A stretch of DNA of 17,196 nucleotides from JANYCG01 sp031365665 (GTDB lineage: Bacteria > Pseudomonadota > Gammaproteobacteria > Burkholderiales > Burkholderiaceae_C), in the NCBI GenBank assembly GCA_031365665.1, contig JANLYO010000246.1:1-17196 (forward strand), written 5' to 3'. Every line of letters begins with the position of its first letter. Positions within the stretch are counted from its first letter, which is position 1. The position numbers and the translations under genes were made by a program. Under the pieces are notes generated by a model. That model did no database searches. It was not told the DNA's origin and saw only the letters and a program-made list of their open reading frames with translations. This document shows, piece after piece, positions 6,566 through 13,913 of the stretch.

Positions 6566-7690
6566 TCAGCGCAGCAGCTGGGCGAACCCAAACTCGTATT
6601 TGACGACTTTGGGGTTCAGCACCTTGCTGTAGCGTCGAAAGTCGATGCTGGTGTATTTCTCGCCAAACTGCTTTTGGAAGGCCGTGGCCATCGGTGGGTC
6701 AAACAGCACAAACATGCTGCGCTCAAGCTGCAGGCCTTCGTCGGCAAAGTCGCGCCCGTGGTGGAAGTCGTAAATCATGACCAGTGCCCACGCGCCCACG
6801 ATGAAATGCCCGCCTGCCAGCGAGGTGAGCCGCCCGGATTTGATGCCCTGCATGGCCTCGGGCGAAGTATTGACACCGCTGAACAACATGGTTTTGCCAG
6901 GTGTGCCGCCGCGCTTCTCCAGGGTTTGCATGGCGCCAAACGCCATCAGGTCGTTGCCCGCCCACACCATGCGCGCGGCGGGGTAACGTTCAAACAGCAC
7001 GTCGGACTGCTCGGCGGCTTTCTCGCGCGACCAACTGGCAAAAATGGTTTGATCGAGCAACACATCGGGCGCTTCGGCCACAGCGCGCATCATGCCTTCA
7101 TTGCGCCGGATCGAGCTGGTGGTTGAGCGGTCGCCGGCGATGGCCAACAGGTGCAGTTTGCCGTCGGGGCCTTTGGGCTGCGTCACGCGGGCCTGGGCGA
7201 TCAAGGCTTTCGCCGTCAAATAACCGGCGTCTTCGGCAACGGGCTCGAGCGAGCCGATCCAGTCCTTGAACTTCTTGCGTGCCGTGCCATGCAGCGCTTC
7301 TTCTTCCGTATTCAAACGGCTGAAGGCCAGGAAACTCTTGATGCCAGAGCCGTCAAGAATCCGCAGCAGCTCGGCGCCGGTGGCGTAATCGTTGGAAAAC
7401 ACCGCGTAGTCGGGGCGTTTGTCTTTGGGGCGGGCTGCGAGCTCTTTGGCCAGCTCAATTGCGCGCAGGTGGTTGCGCTCGGCAAACAACACTTCGAGCT
7501 CGATGCCCAGGCTTTTGGCGGAGACTTGCATCGACTGCGCAGCCGCCAGCCAATAGGCTTCGTCGACCTTGCCCGGATTGATGAACGCGACCGACAAAGC
7601 CCAGCCCGGCAAAGCCAAACCGCAGGCCAACACGGCAAACACCAGCTTGAGCAGGGCCCGGGGAACACAGCGCATCAAAGGCAACATCAT
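6566..7690 (-). CDS. Periplasmic sugar-type substrate-binding protein (Peripla_BP_4-like)
   Basis: A 374-residue exported binding protein. The N-terminus has basic residues, a hydrophobic core (about 13-28) and a likely cleavage site after PGWA (28-31). A Cys at 23 in VLAC could instead be a loose lipobox. The mature part begins SVAFINPGKVDEAYW, as in type I periplasmic binding proteins. YAVFSNDY (about 95-102), AIAGDRSTTSSIRRNEGM and MVWAGNDLMAFGA follow in the order expected for two Rossmann-like lobes. No permease or ATPase genes lie nearby; the next gene is the membrane GGDEF protein, 35 bp downstream. I infer that it senses a ligand and relays it to the cyclase's periplasmic domain rather than serving transport. 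The start is taken at the first of two tandem ATGs; M2 or M6 are also possible. Confidence 0.88.
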   Translation of the reverse strand: MMLPLMRCVPRALLKLVFAVLACGLALPGWALSVAFINPGKVDEAYWLAAAQSMQVSAKSLGIELEVLFAERNHLRAIELAKELAARPKDKRPDYAVFSNDYATGAELLRILDGSGIKSFLAFSRLNTEEEALHGTARKKFKDWIGSLEPVAEDAGYLTAKALIAQARVTQPKGPDGKLHLLAIAGDRSTTSSIRRNEGMMRAVAEAPDVLLDQTIFASWSREKAAEQSDVLFERYPAARMVWAGNDLMAFGAMQTLEKRGGTPGKTMLFSGVNTSPEAMQGIKSGRLTSLAGGHFIVGAWALVMIYDFHHGRDFADEGLQLERSMFVLFDPPMATAFQKQFGEKYTSIDFRRYSKVLNPKVVKYEFGFAQLLR

Positions 7691-7987
7691 TTTTTGATAT
7701 GTTTCAGTATGTGAGCCAGCCAGCTTGGAAGCACCGCGCCAGCCTGCGCCGGGCGTGGAAGCACCCGTTTGAGTGCCAGTTTAGCCGCCTAGTTCGTCGG
7801 GAGAATCCCCAATGACTGGTTTTTGGCACAGCGTTGCATACAAGTTACAGTCAATTTGTGTGCATTTCTGCGGTTTTGACGTAATTTGTCACACATCGCC
7901 AGGCGGCGACGGATGTGATTACCGTGAAAAAAGCGATGGGGGCATTGGGACAGCCCGCACACCCGCACGCGCGCCCATGCGGCGCTC
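7691..7987. other. 297-bp intergenic region upstream of the binding-protein gene
   Basis: No gene. Two direct copies of TGGAAGCACC lie at 7726-7735 and 7756-7765, exactly 30 bp apart. The AT-rich part at 7830-7900 contains, on the minus strand, TTGACT and TTACGTCAA and is the most likely promoter area for the binding-protein/GGDEF pair, but I cannot assign -35 and -10 boxes with confidence. No clear terminator for the FemAB-like gene is seen. Confidence 0.5.
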
Positions 7988-9394
7988 CTAAGCTGCGTCT
8001 TTGCCGGGGTATTTAAACGGGCTGCGTTCGGCCAAGTCACCCAAATAATTTTCGATTCCGTCAGCTTCGCGCTCTAAAAAGCGCTCGATGGCATCGGCAA
8101 ACGCCGGGTGCGCCAGCCAGTGTGCGCTGCTGGTTTTGACCGGCATCAAAGCCCGTGCCATTTTGTGCTCACCCTGCGCGCCGCCTTCAAAACGGGCAAA
8201 GCCGTGCGCGATGCACCATTGCAGCGGCTGGTAATAACAGGCCTCAAAATGCAGGCAGTCAACACGTTTGAGGGCGCCCCAATAGCGACCATACCCAATT
8301 TGGGGTTTATCGATGCCTCCCACTGCCTGTTCCAAGGTATTTTGGGTAGTGGGTCTCGTGGAACGGACTTCTAATGCTATCAAACTTGAAGCAATGGCCT
8401 GGCCGTTTTGCATCGCCACAAAGAGCAGCCAATGTTCGGGCATGTCGGTTTGCATGCGCGTGAAGAAGGCGCGGCTCAAATACGGTGAATTGCCGTGCTC
8501 GAGGTATGTGCGCTCGTAACAGCGGTAGAAAAAATCCCAGTCGGCCGTGCCGATGTCGCGTCCCCGCGCCCAACGGAACGTGACCCCTGCATCCGCCACC
8601 TTGCGCCGCTCCTGGCGGATTTTTTTGCGCTTTTCCTGGGAGAGTGTGGCGAGGAAGGCGTCGAAGTCAGCGTAGCCAGGGCTTGGGCAATTTTTCGCAG
8701 AGCCGCCTCGAGAAAAATGAGCCCCCTCGGGGGGCAGCGCAACACCGGCAGCCGCAAGCGGGGGGGCGACATTGTTCCAATGGAACTGAACGGTGTGGCG
8801 GTTCATCAACTTTGCTTCTTCGCAGGCCGACACATCGTCTTCATTGCCAAACAGCACATGCAGCGACGACAGTTTTTGCGCCTCGCACCACGCCACTGCG
8901 GCCTTGACCAGCAAGGCGCGGTCTGCCTGTGTGCGCGCCAGGAGCCGCGCGCCAGGCACGGGTGTGAAGGGCACGGCGATGACGGCTTTGGGGTAGTAAT
9001 CCAGCCCATGCTGCTGGTAGGCGTTGGCCCAGGCCCAGTCGAACACGTATTCACCGTAAGAATGGGCCTTGATGTACAGCGGGCAGGCCGCCACCAGGGT
9101 CTGCCCACCTTCCGCGCCTTCCACGCTACGCCAGAGTGTGATGAAACGCGGCGTCCAGCCCGTGGCAGGTGTGGCAGCACCGGTGCTGTGCAGTGCCGCC
9201 AGATAGTCGTGGCGCATGAAGGGGTTGGCATCCTGCTGCGCCCAGAGCAGCGCATCCCAGGCCGCAGCGTCGACCGCCAGCGGCGAATTCAGAACCCGAA
9301 TGACATAATCGTTTGCAGGCGTGGCCGGGGCTTCTGTGGCGGCCAGAACGCCTTTGGCCGCTTGGCCTCCCGTCTGCTTCGTCTCTTTATTCAC
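7988..9394 (-). CDS. FemAB-like GNAT acyltransferase (PF04339-type), with two repeat-derived inserts
   Basis: A 468-residue protein of the FemAB-like/peptidoglycan-recognition acyltransferase family; the substrate is unknown. Recognisable family blocks are NPFMRHDYLAAL (57-68), WANAYQQHGLDYYPKAV (122-138), the basic stretch SQEKRKKIRQERRKV (252-266), WDFFYRCYERTYLEHG (286-301) and FEGGAQGEHK (402-411). The protein is longer than I expect for the family (about 375-400 residues). The excess matches two low-conservation stretches that coincide with DNA repeats: residues 209-231 (8702-8770) and about 342-368 (8291-8371). Both keep the frame open. The start is GTG at 9394, 32 bp from the divergent nadE start; the first 28 residues look unconserved, so a later start cannot be excluded. 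Confidence 0.88.
   Translation of the reverse strand: MNKETKQTGGQAAKGVLAATEAPATPANDYVIRVLNSPLAVDAAAWDALLWAQQDANPFMRHDYLAALHSTGAATPATGWTPRFITLWRSVEGAEGGQTLVAACPLYIKAHSYGEYVFDWAWANAYQQHGLDYYPKAVIAVPFTPVPGARLLARTQADRALLVKAAVAWCEAQKLSSLHVLFGNEDDVSACEEAKLMNRHTVQFHWNNVAPPLAAAGVALPPEGAHFSRGGSAKNCPSPGYADFDAFLATLSQEKRKKIRQERRKVADAGVTFRWARGRDIGTADWDFFYRCYERTYLEHGNSPYLSRAFFTRMQTDMPEHWLLFVAMQNGQAIASSLIALEVRSTRPTTQNTLEQAVGGIDKPQIGYGRYWGALKRVDCLHFEACYYQPLQWCIAHGFARFEGGAQGEHKMARALMPVKTSSAHWLAHPAFADAIERFLEREADGIENYLGDLAERSPFKYPGKDAA
8292..8395 (+). repeat. Family A palindromic repeat inside the FemAB-like gene
   Basis: TACCCAATTTGGGG (8292-8305) corresponds to the TACCCA...TGGGTA palindrome of the copies after ppa and glnB. 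TCTCG (8354-8358) is followed 18 nt later by CTATC (8377), the same spacing as between CCTCG and CTATA in the ppa copy. The terminal palindrome GCTATCAAACTTGAAGC (8376-8392) closes it. It is read in frame on the minus strand as roughly residues 334-368. The right end coincides with plausible protein sequence (IASSLIAL), so the exact boundary is uncertain. Confidence 0.6.
8701..8770 (-). repeat. GC-rich Comamonadaceae-type repeat inside the FemAB-like gene
   Basis: On the minus strand it reads GCCCCCCCGCTTGCGGC, then CTGCCCCCCGAGGGGGC, then TCATTTTTCTCGAGGCGG. It contains the palindrome CCCCCTCGGGGG and matches a repeat type I know from intergenic regions of Comamonadaceae. Here it is translated as residues 209-231, a Pro/Ala/Gly-rich insert with no family conservation, between the NN of QFHWNN and the GYADFDAF block. 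Confidence 0.6.
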
Positions 9395-9426
9395 ACGCCT
9401 GCCCGAATCGACTTTTTTTGGTTTTC

Positions 9427-11136
9427 ATGACGCTCAAAATCTGCATTGCCCAGTTGAATTTTGTTGTTGGCGACTTGGCCGGCAACGCGCAAAAGATCAT
9501 CGACGCGGCCCACACCGCTTACGCCCAGGGCACGCGCCTCCTGCTCACGCCCGAGCTGGCCATCTGTGGTTACGCGGCGGAAGACCTGTTTTTGCGCCCG
9601 GTTTTCATCCAAGCCTGCGATGATGCCGTGAAATCAGTGGCCCAGGCGCTGGCCGGGTTAAAAAACATGCAGGTGGTGGTCGGCCACCCCGGCGCCGGCC
9701 CTGCGGATGGCCTGCTGCGCACGCGCTCAGTGGCCGTGCCCGGGCGCTTCAACGCAGCCAGCGTCTTGTGTGAGGGCCGTGTGGTGGCGACCTACGCCAA
9801 GCGTGAATTGCCCAACTACCAGGTGTTTGACGAGCGGCGTTATTTCCAGCCGGGGCAGGGCGTGTGTGTGTTTGAAGCGGGGGGTGGGGGTGATGGGGCT
9901 TCACTGACCAAAATCGGCCTGCTGATCTGTGAAGACGCCTGGTTTGACGAGCCCGCGCGCCTGGCCAAAGCGGCGGGCGCAGAAATGTTGTGCGTCATCA
10001 ACGCCTCGCCCTTTCACGTGGGCAAAGGCGCTGAGCGCGAGCAGATGATGCAGGCGAGGGTGCATGCCTGTGGCCTGCCGCTGGTCTACGCGCACCTCGT
10101 GGGTGGGCAGGACGAGGTGGTGTTTGAAGGCGGCTCGTTTGCGCTCAATGCGGACGGCAGCTTGGCCGGGCGAGCCCCGAGTTTTGTGGAAGAACTGCAT
10201 TTTGTCGAGGTAAAACGGGCACAGGCAGCGATCAAACTTGAAGCGAAGATAACGCCCACCCGCGCGCCCGAAGCCGATTTGTGGGACGCCCTGGTGCTGG
10301 GCGTGCGCGACTATTTGGGCAAAAATGGTTTTCCCGGTGCAATTCTGGGCCTCTCGGGCGGCATCGACTCGGCGCTGGTGTTGGCCATTGCCGTGGACGC
10401 GTTGGGCAAAGACAAAGTGCGCGCCGTGATGATGCCCTCGCCCTTCACGGCCGACATCAGCTGGATCGACGCGCGCGAGATGGCTGAGCGCCTGGGTGTG
10501 CGTTACGACGAGATCTCCATCGTGCCTGAGTTCGAAGCTTTCAAGGCCTCACTGGCCGGAGAATTCAAGGGCCTCAAGGAGGACGCGACCGAAGAGAACA
10601 TCCAGGCGCGCATTCGCGGCACGCTCTTGATGGCGCTCTCCAACAAGTTCGGCAGCATTGTGCTCACCACTGGCAACAAGAGTGAAATGGCCACCGGCTA
10701 TTGCACCCTGTATGGCGACATGGCGGGTGGCTTTGCGGTGATCAAGGACCTGGTGAAGACCACGGTGTTTGAACTGGCGCGCTGGCGCAATGTGAACGAC
10801 CCGTACGGCACCAACCCGGCCAGCGGCAAGGCGCCCATCCCCGAGCGCATCATCACCCGCCCGCCCAGCGCCGAGCTGCGCCCCGACCAGAAAGACCAGG
10901 ACAGCCTGCCGCCCTACGACGTGCTGGACGGCATCTTGGCGCGTTACATGGAGAACGACGAGAGCATCGAGAGCATCGTCGCCGCCGGTTTTGCGCGCGC
11001 TGACGTGGAGCATGTGACGCGCCTGATCAAGATCAACGAATACAAGCGCCGCCAGGCCCCGGTGGGCATTCGCGTGACGCACCGCAGTTTCGGCAAGGAT
11101 TGGCGTTATCCTATAACGTCGAAATTTCGCCAGTAA
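9427..11136 (+). CDS. nadE: Glutamine-dependent NAD+ synthetase
   Basis: Catalyses the last step of NAD+ synthesis, amidation of nicotinate adenine dinucleotide with ATP, using ammonia released from glutamine. It is 569 residues with two domains. The N-terminal nitrilase-type glutaminase has its triad at Glu43 (TPELAICGY), Lys125 (YAKRELPNYQVFDE) and Cys168 (LLICEDAWF). The C-terminal synthetase has the ATP-binding P-loop SGGIDSA (310-316) and the TTGNKSEMATGYCTLYGDMAGG region. The open frame extends back to 9313, but ATG 9427 begins the conserved MTLKICIAQLNFVVGD and is chosen. It is divergent from the FemAB-like gene with only 32 bp between starts, so its promoter must overlap that gene. 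glnB follows after 39 bp. Confidence 0.97.
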   Translation: MTLKICIAQLNFVVGDLAGNAQKIIDAAHTAYAQGTRLLLTPELAICGYAAEDLFLRPVFIQACDDAVKSVAQALAGLKNMQVVVGHPGAGPADGLLRTRSVAVPGRFNAASVLCEGRVVATYAKRELPNYQVFDERRYFQPGQGVCVFEAGGGGDGASLTKIGLLICEDAWFDEPARLAKAAGAEMLCVINASPFHVGKGAEREQMMQARVHACGLPLVYAHLVGGQDEVVFEGGSFALNADGSLAGRAPSFVEELHFVEVKRAQAAIKLEAKITPTRAPEADLWDALVLGVRDYLGKNGFPGAILGLSGGIDSALVLAIAVDALGKDKVRAVMMPSPFTADISWIDAREMAERLGVRYDEISIVPEFEAFKASLAGEFKGLKEDATEENIQARIRGTLLMALSNKFGSIVLTTGNKSEMATGYCTLYGDMAGGFAVIKDLVKTTVFELARWRNVNDPYGTNPASGKAPIPERIITRPPSAELRPDQKDQDSLPPYDVLDGILARYMENDESIESIVAAGFARADVEHVTRLIKINEYKRRQAPVGIRVTHRSFGKDWRYPITSKFRQ

Positions 11137-11144
11137 GTTCCGCC

Positions 11145-11175
11145 TATAAATTCAGTCCGCTATTTTGGAGACACC
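11145..11175 (+). promoter_or_regulatory. Possible weak promoter and ribosome-binding site of glnB
   Basis: TATAAA at 11145-11150 could act as a -10 box, but no good -35 is seen and it lies only 9 bp past the nadE stop. TTTGGAG (11164-11170) ahead of the ATG at 11176 is the ribosome-binding site. glnB may therefore be read both from nadE and from its own start. Confidence 0.3.
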
Positions 11176-11514
11176 ATGAAACAGATCACCGCCATCGTCA
11201 AACCGTTCAAACTCGAAGAAGTGCGCGAGGCGCTGGCCGAGTGCGGCGTCACGGGCCTCACCGTCACCGAAGTCAAGGGTTTTGGCCGCCAAAAGGGCCA
11301 CACCGAGTTGTACCGGGGCGCTGAATACGTGGTCGATTTCCTGCCCAAGGTGAAGGTCGAAGTGGTCGTGAAAACCGACGAGGTTGACCGCTGCGTCGAC
11401 GCGATCATCAAAGCCGCCCACACCGGCAAGATCGGCGACGGCAAGATTTTTGTGACCTCGGTCGAACGCGTCGTGCGCATCCGCACGGGGGAGCAGGACG
11501 AGGCTGCGGTTTGA
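11176..11514 (+). CDS. glnB: Nitrogen regulatory protein P-II
   Basis: A 112-residue trimeric signal protein, exactly the usual P-II length, that reports 2-oxoglutarate, ATP/ADP and glutamine status to targets such as NtrB and the adenylyltransferase GlnE. The T-loop has the uridylylation site Tyr51 within GHTELYRGAEYVVDF, and the B-loop is TGKIGDGKIFV (83-93). The N-terminus MKQITAIVKPFKLEEVREAL is typical of GlnB. There is no amt gene next to it, which favours GlnB over GlnK. It follows nadE by 39 bp; NadE is a glutamine consumer, so pairing with the nitrogen sensor makes metabolic sense. Confidence 0.96.
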   Translation: MKQITAIVKPFKLEEVREALAECGVTGLTVTEVKGFGRQKGHTELYRGAEYVVDFLPKVKVEVVVKTDEVDRCVDAIIKAAHTGKIGDGKIFVTSVERVVRIRTGEQDEAAV

Positions 11515-11627
11515 TTGCTATGCTAAATATAGCATACTAATTATATTAGTCGAGGCTTGACGGTCTTTTTTCTTTTGAAACTGGTCGCTGAAAGTAATTT
11601 TGAACTAGATCGTACCCAAAATGGGTA
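11515..11627 (-). repeat. Palindromic intergenic repeat, family A, full copy after glnB
   Basis: Inverted relative to the copy after ppa, and of nearly equal length (113 against 114 bp). A perfect 7-bp hairpin TATGCTA-AATA-TAGCATA lies at 11519-11536, five bases past the glnB stop codon. It overlaps ACTAAT-TAT-ATTAGT (11536-11550), then come CGAGGC and finally TACCCAAAATGGGTA (11613-11627). The hairpins may protect or end the glnB mRNA, although no U-run directly follows the first. Confidence 0.75.
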
Positions 11628-11889
11628 TGAATTCATGCGAATGTGTGGAGACGAGCCGGTTGTCGCTTCTGGCAATCCACGCCTGGAGTTGATCAACGAT
11701 CCAGCCGCCAGCCAAGCGCCACGCCGCCGCTCCTCATGGTGCTTAACCCGCGTCACCTTCGGTGCCACGGCGCAGAAATCGTCGGGACGGCGGGGCGCTT
11801 GCCTTGGGGCCGACGGCCCGAAAATTAACACCGCGCCAATCGGCCCGTGAATTTGAACCCAACTTCGGACAATCAGCCAGTCAGAGCCG
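11628..11889. other. Gene-free stretch between glnB repeat and the LOG gene
   Basis: Open frames run through on both strands (about 97 codons plus, 96 codons minus), but their translations are Arg/Pro/Ser-rich, overlap the palindromic repeat and match no family I recognise. A GC hairpin GGGCC-GAC-GGCCC lies at 11807-11819. It could be decayed coding DNA; I assign no gene. Confidence 0.45.
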
Positions 11890-12477
11890 CTAAATCCCGT
11901 CCATCCGCGCCTGCGGTGAAAAACCAGCCGCTTCGACCAGCCCCTTGAGCAGGGCCACCGGGTCAGAGCCGGTGCGGATCAGACTCATCTGCGCATCACC
12001 CATAAACTGGCTGTTGACGCTGTGCTGCAAAAACTGCAAGAGCGCGTCGTAATAGCCTTCCACATTCAGCAAGCCCACCGGTTTGTCGTGAAAGCCGAGC
12101 TGGCGCCAGGTCCAGGCTTCGAAAAATTCCTCAAACGTGCCGATGCCGCCGGGCAGGGCAAGAAAGGCGTCGGCGCGTTCGGCCATGATGCGTTTGCGCT
12201 CGTGCATGGTGTCGATCACGATGAGTTCGTGGCAGCCTGCATGCGCCCATTCGCGCTCCACCATGCTTTTTGGGATCACGCCGACCACCTGGCCACCCGC
12301 AGTGAGGCAGGCATCAGCCAAAATGCCCATCAACCCGTTGCGGCCTCCGCCGTAGACCAGCTGGCCACCGTGTTGGCCAATCCAGCCGCCAACTACTTCG
12401 GCGGCGTGGGCAAATGCGGGCTCGCTGCCGGCGCGCGAGCCGCAGTACACGGCCAGAGAGAACGCGGGGGTTTTCAT
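11890..12477 (-). CDS. LOG family protein (TIGR00730; cytokinin riboside 5'-monophosphate phosphoribohydrolase type)
   Basis: A 195-residue Rossmann-like protein. The signature is complete: YGGGRNGLMG (42-51), ERKRIM (93-98) and PGGIGTFEEFFE (109-120). LOG enzymes cleave nucleoside 5'-monophosphates to a free base and ribose 5-phosphate. In bacteria the physiological substrate is often unknown, so a cytokinin role should not be assumed. It is the last gene of the minus-strand cluster; its ATG lies 7 nt after the stop of the RDD gene. Confidence 0.94.
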   Translation of the reverse strand: MKTPAFSLAVYCGSRAGSEPAFAHAAEVVGGWIGQHGGQLVYGGGRNGLMGILADACLTAGGQVVGVIPKSMVEREWAHAGCHELIVIDTMHERKRIMAERADAFLALPGGIGTFEEFFEAWTWRQLGFHDKPVGLLNVEGYYDALLQFLQHSVNSQFMGDAQMSLIRTGSDPVALLKGLVEAAGFSPQARMDGI

Positions 12478-12484
12478 GAGTTTT

Positions 12485-13033
12485 TCAAGACTTCAAAGGC
12501 GGTGACGTCACCAAGCGCGTGCCGGCCAAGGCGTCGTGCCAAAACTGTTGCTCAGGGTGAAAGCGGCTCAAAATAGCCCAGATGGCGATCCAGCCCAGGG
12601 TGATTACGGCGGCTTCAAGCCCTGGCAATTTGAAAATCGCCGACGCCGCCAGCGGCGGCAAAAACCAGAGCCAGCACAGCAGGTAACGGGCAATGGCGCG
12701 TTGCTGCGTGAGGGCGCGGCCTTGCACATCGACCACACGAATGTTCCAGGTTTTCATGGCCAGCGTCTGGCCTTTGGACCAAAACCAGACGAAGTAGATG
12801 CCGAAAACCACAAAAACAAAAGCCTGCAGCGCATGGCGGTTGTCCATCGCGTGGCGCGTCTGGCTCAACGAAGAAAAAAGGTAACCCGCCAGAAAAACGA
12901 CGCCAAAAAGCAGCAGGCCTTCATACAGCCAACAGGCCATGCGCCGCCACAAACCGGGCGTGGCGTTCGGGCGTGCAGCCGAAACGTCGGCGGCACCCTG
13001 GTGGGGCGGCGACGGCGGCACGGCGGGGCTCAA
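12485..13033 (-). CDS. RDD family integral membrane protein
   Basis: A 182-residue membrane protein of unknown function. After an unconserved Pro/Ala-rich N-terminus (1-26), the RDD pattern appears: LWRRMACWLYEGLLLFGVVFLAGYLF (28-53, first helix with the Arg pair), a second helix (70-86), then KGQTLAMKTWNIRVVD (87-102) and further helices around 118-134 and 141-155. The only start covering the domain is TTG at 13033, whose bases overlap the TGA stop of the DUF3106 gene (TTGA), so translation is probably coupled. A later start at M32 would cut into the first helix. Confidence 0.86.
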   Translation of the reverse strand: MSPAVPPSPPHQGAADVSAARPNATPGLWRRMACWLYEGLLLFGVVFLAGYLFSSLSQTRHAMDNRHALQAFVFVVFGIYFVWFWSKGQTLAMKTWNIRVVDVQGRALTQQRAIARYLLCWLWFLPPLAASAIFKLPGLEAAVITLGWIAIWAILSRFHPEQQFWHDALAGTRLVTSPPLKS

Positions 13034-13872
13034 TGTTTTTGGGTAGCCGGGCTGGCAGCGCCGGGAGAATTCAGGCTGGCAGGCAACGCAGAAGAACCTG
13101 GCGGCGAAATCGGCAACAAGGTGCGGTTGTCAACTTTGGCGCTGTTGGCGGCAACTTCAGACGCTTTTGGATCTTTGCGGGTCGTCGGCACAGTGGCCAG
13201 TTTTTGCGCGGGCACCGGCTTCACCGTGCCAGTGGCACCGGTTGGCGCACGTGGGGCTTGGGCGGCGAGTTTTTGCTTTTCTTCTGGGCTCAGGGCTTGG
13301 TAAGCCTTCCAGTTGGCGGCTTTTTCATCGGGTGTCAGTGTTTTGGTTTCGGCAAAGTTGAGCCGTGCCTGGTTGCGCTGCTGCTGGCTCATTGAGGCCC
13401 ATTCCGACATGCGGCTGTGCAACTTGGTTTGCTCGGTGCTGGACATCGTCGGGTAATTCTTCGACAAGGCCAGCCATTTGCGTTTTTGCCCTTCCCCAAT
13501 GGTGGCCCAGTTGGCTGCCAGGGGTTTGAGCGATTGCTGCTGGGCGGGTGTCAGATCTTGCCAAAAAGGTTTGGCCTGGGGTGCCGGTGCGGCGATGGCA
13601 ACCGGCGCGGCTTTGGCAGCTGCGCCTGTGGCTGGTGTTTTGGCCAGGGTTGAAGCCTGCGCCGAAGCTTGTGCCGAGGCTTGGGCAGTTTGCACCGGCG
13701 GCAATGGTTTCAGCGCGCCCGAGGTGGCCGGTGCCAAATTGGCCTGCGCGAGCAAAGTCTGCGTGGGCGAGATGGCCGCCGAAGGCTGCGCCAGGGCAAA
13801 GGTGTTAGCTGATGTAACAGCAACAAGCCAGAGCCCCGTCAAAACCTGGCTGATGCGCTGGAGGGCTTTCAT
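13030..13872 (-). CDS. DUF3106 domain exported protein
   Basis: A 280-residue protein of unknown function. An N-terminal hydrophobic stretch (about 9-28, ending FALA) looks like a signal peptide. Residues 30-100 are Ala/Pro/Gln-rich with a small tandem SAQASAQASAQAS (65-75 region). The DUF3106 core runs from PFWQDLTPAQQQSLKPL (102-118) to about 205, with repeating Trp, Arg and Leu positions (WATI..RKWLAL..YPTM..RMSEWASM..RNQAR). The tail is again low in complexity. It is probably a periplasmic helical protein. It lies 41 bp past the DUF3619 gene and overlaps the RDD gene. Confidence 0.86.
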   Translation of the reverse strand: MKALQRISQVLTGLWLVAVTSANTFALAQPSAAISPTQTLLAQANLAPATSGALKPLPPVQTAQASAQASAQASTLAKTPATGAAAKAAPVAIAAPAPQAKPFWQDLTPAQQQSLKPLAANWATIGEGQKRKWLALSKNYPTMSSTEQTKLHSRMSEWASMSQQQRNQARLNFAETKTLTPDEKAANWKAYQALSPEEKQKLAAQAPRAPTGATGTVKPVPAQKLATVPTTRKDPKASEVAANSAKVDNRTLLPISPPGSSALPASLNSPGAASPATQKH

Positions 13873-13913
13873 GCGACGAAACCGATGCGGGTAGACGAGT
13901 GCTGGCGGGGCGT

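Noticed and set aside
10225..10248. GCGATCAAACTTGAAGC in nadE, resembling the end of the repeat copy in the FemAB-like gene
   Set aside because: The upstream spacing to a TCG motif is off by a few bases and no TACCCA palindrome precedes it; chance or a decayed remnant cannot be told apart, so no repeat is called.
11541..11850. Two overlapping open frames of about 97 codons, one on each strand
   Set aside because: Both overlap the palindromic repeat, are biased to Arg, Pro and Ser as expected of high-GC chance frames, and show no recognisable domain or ribosome-binding site.
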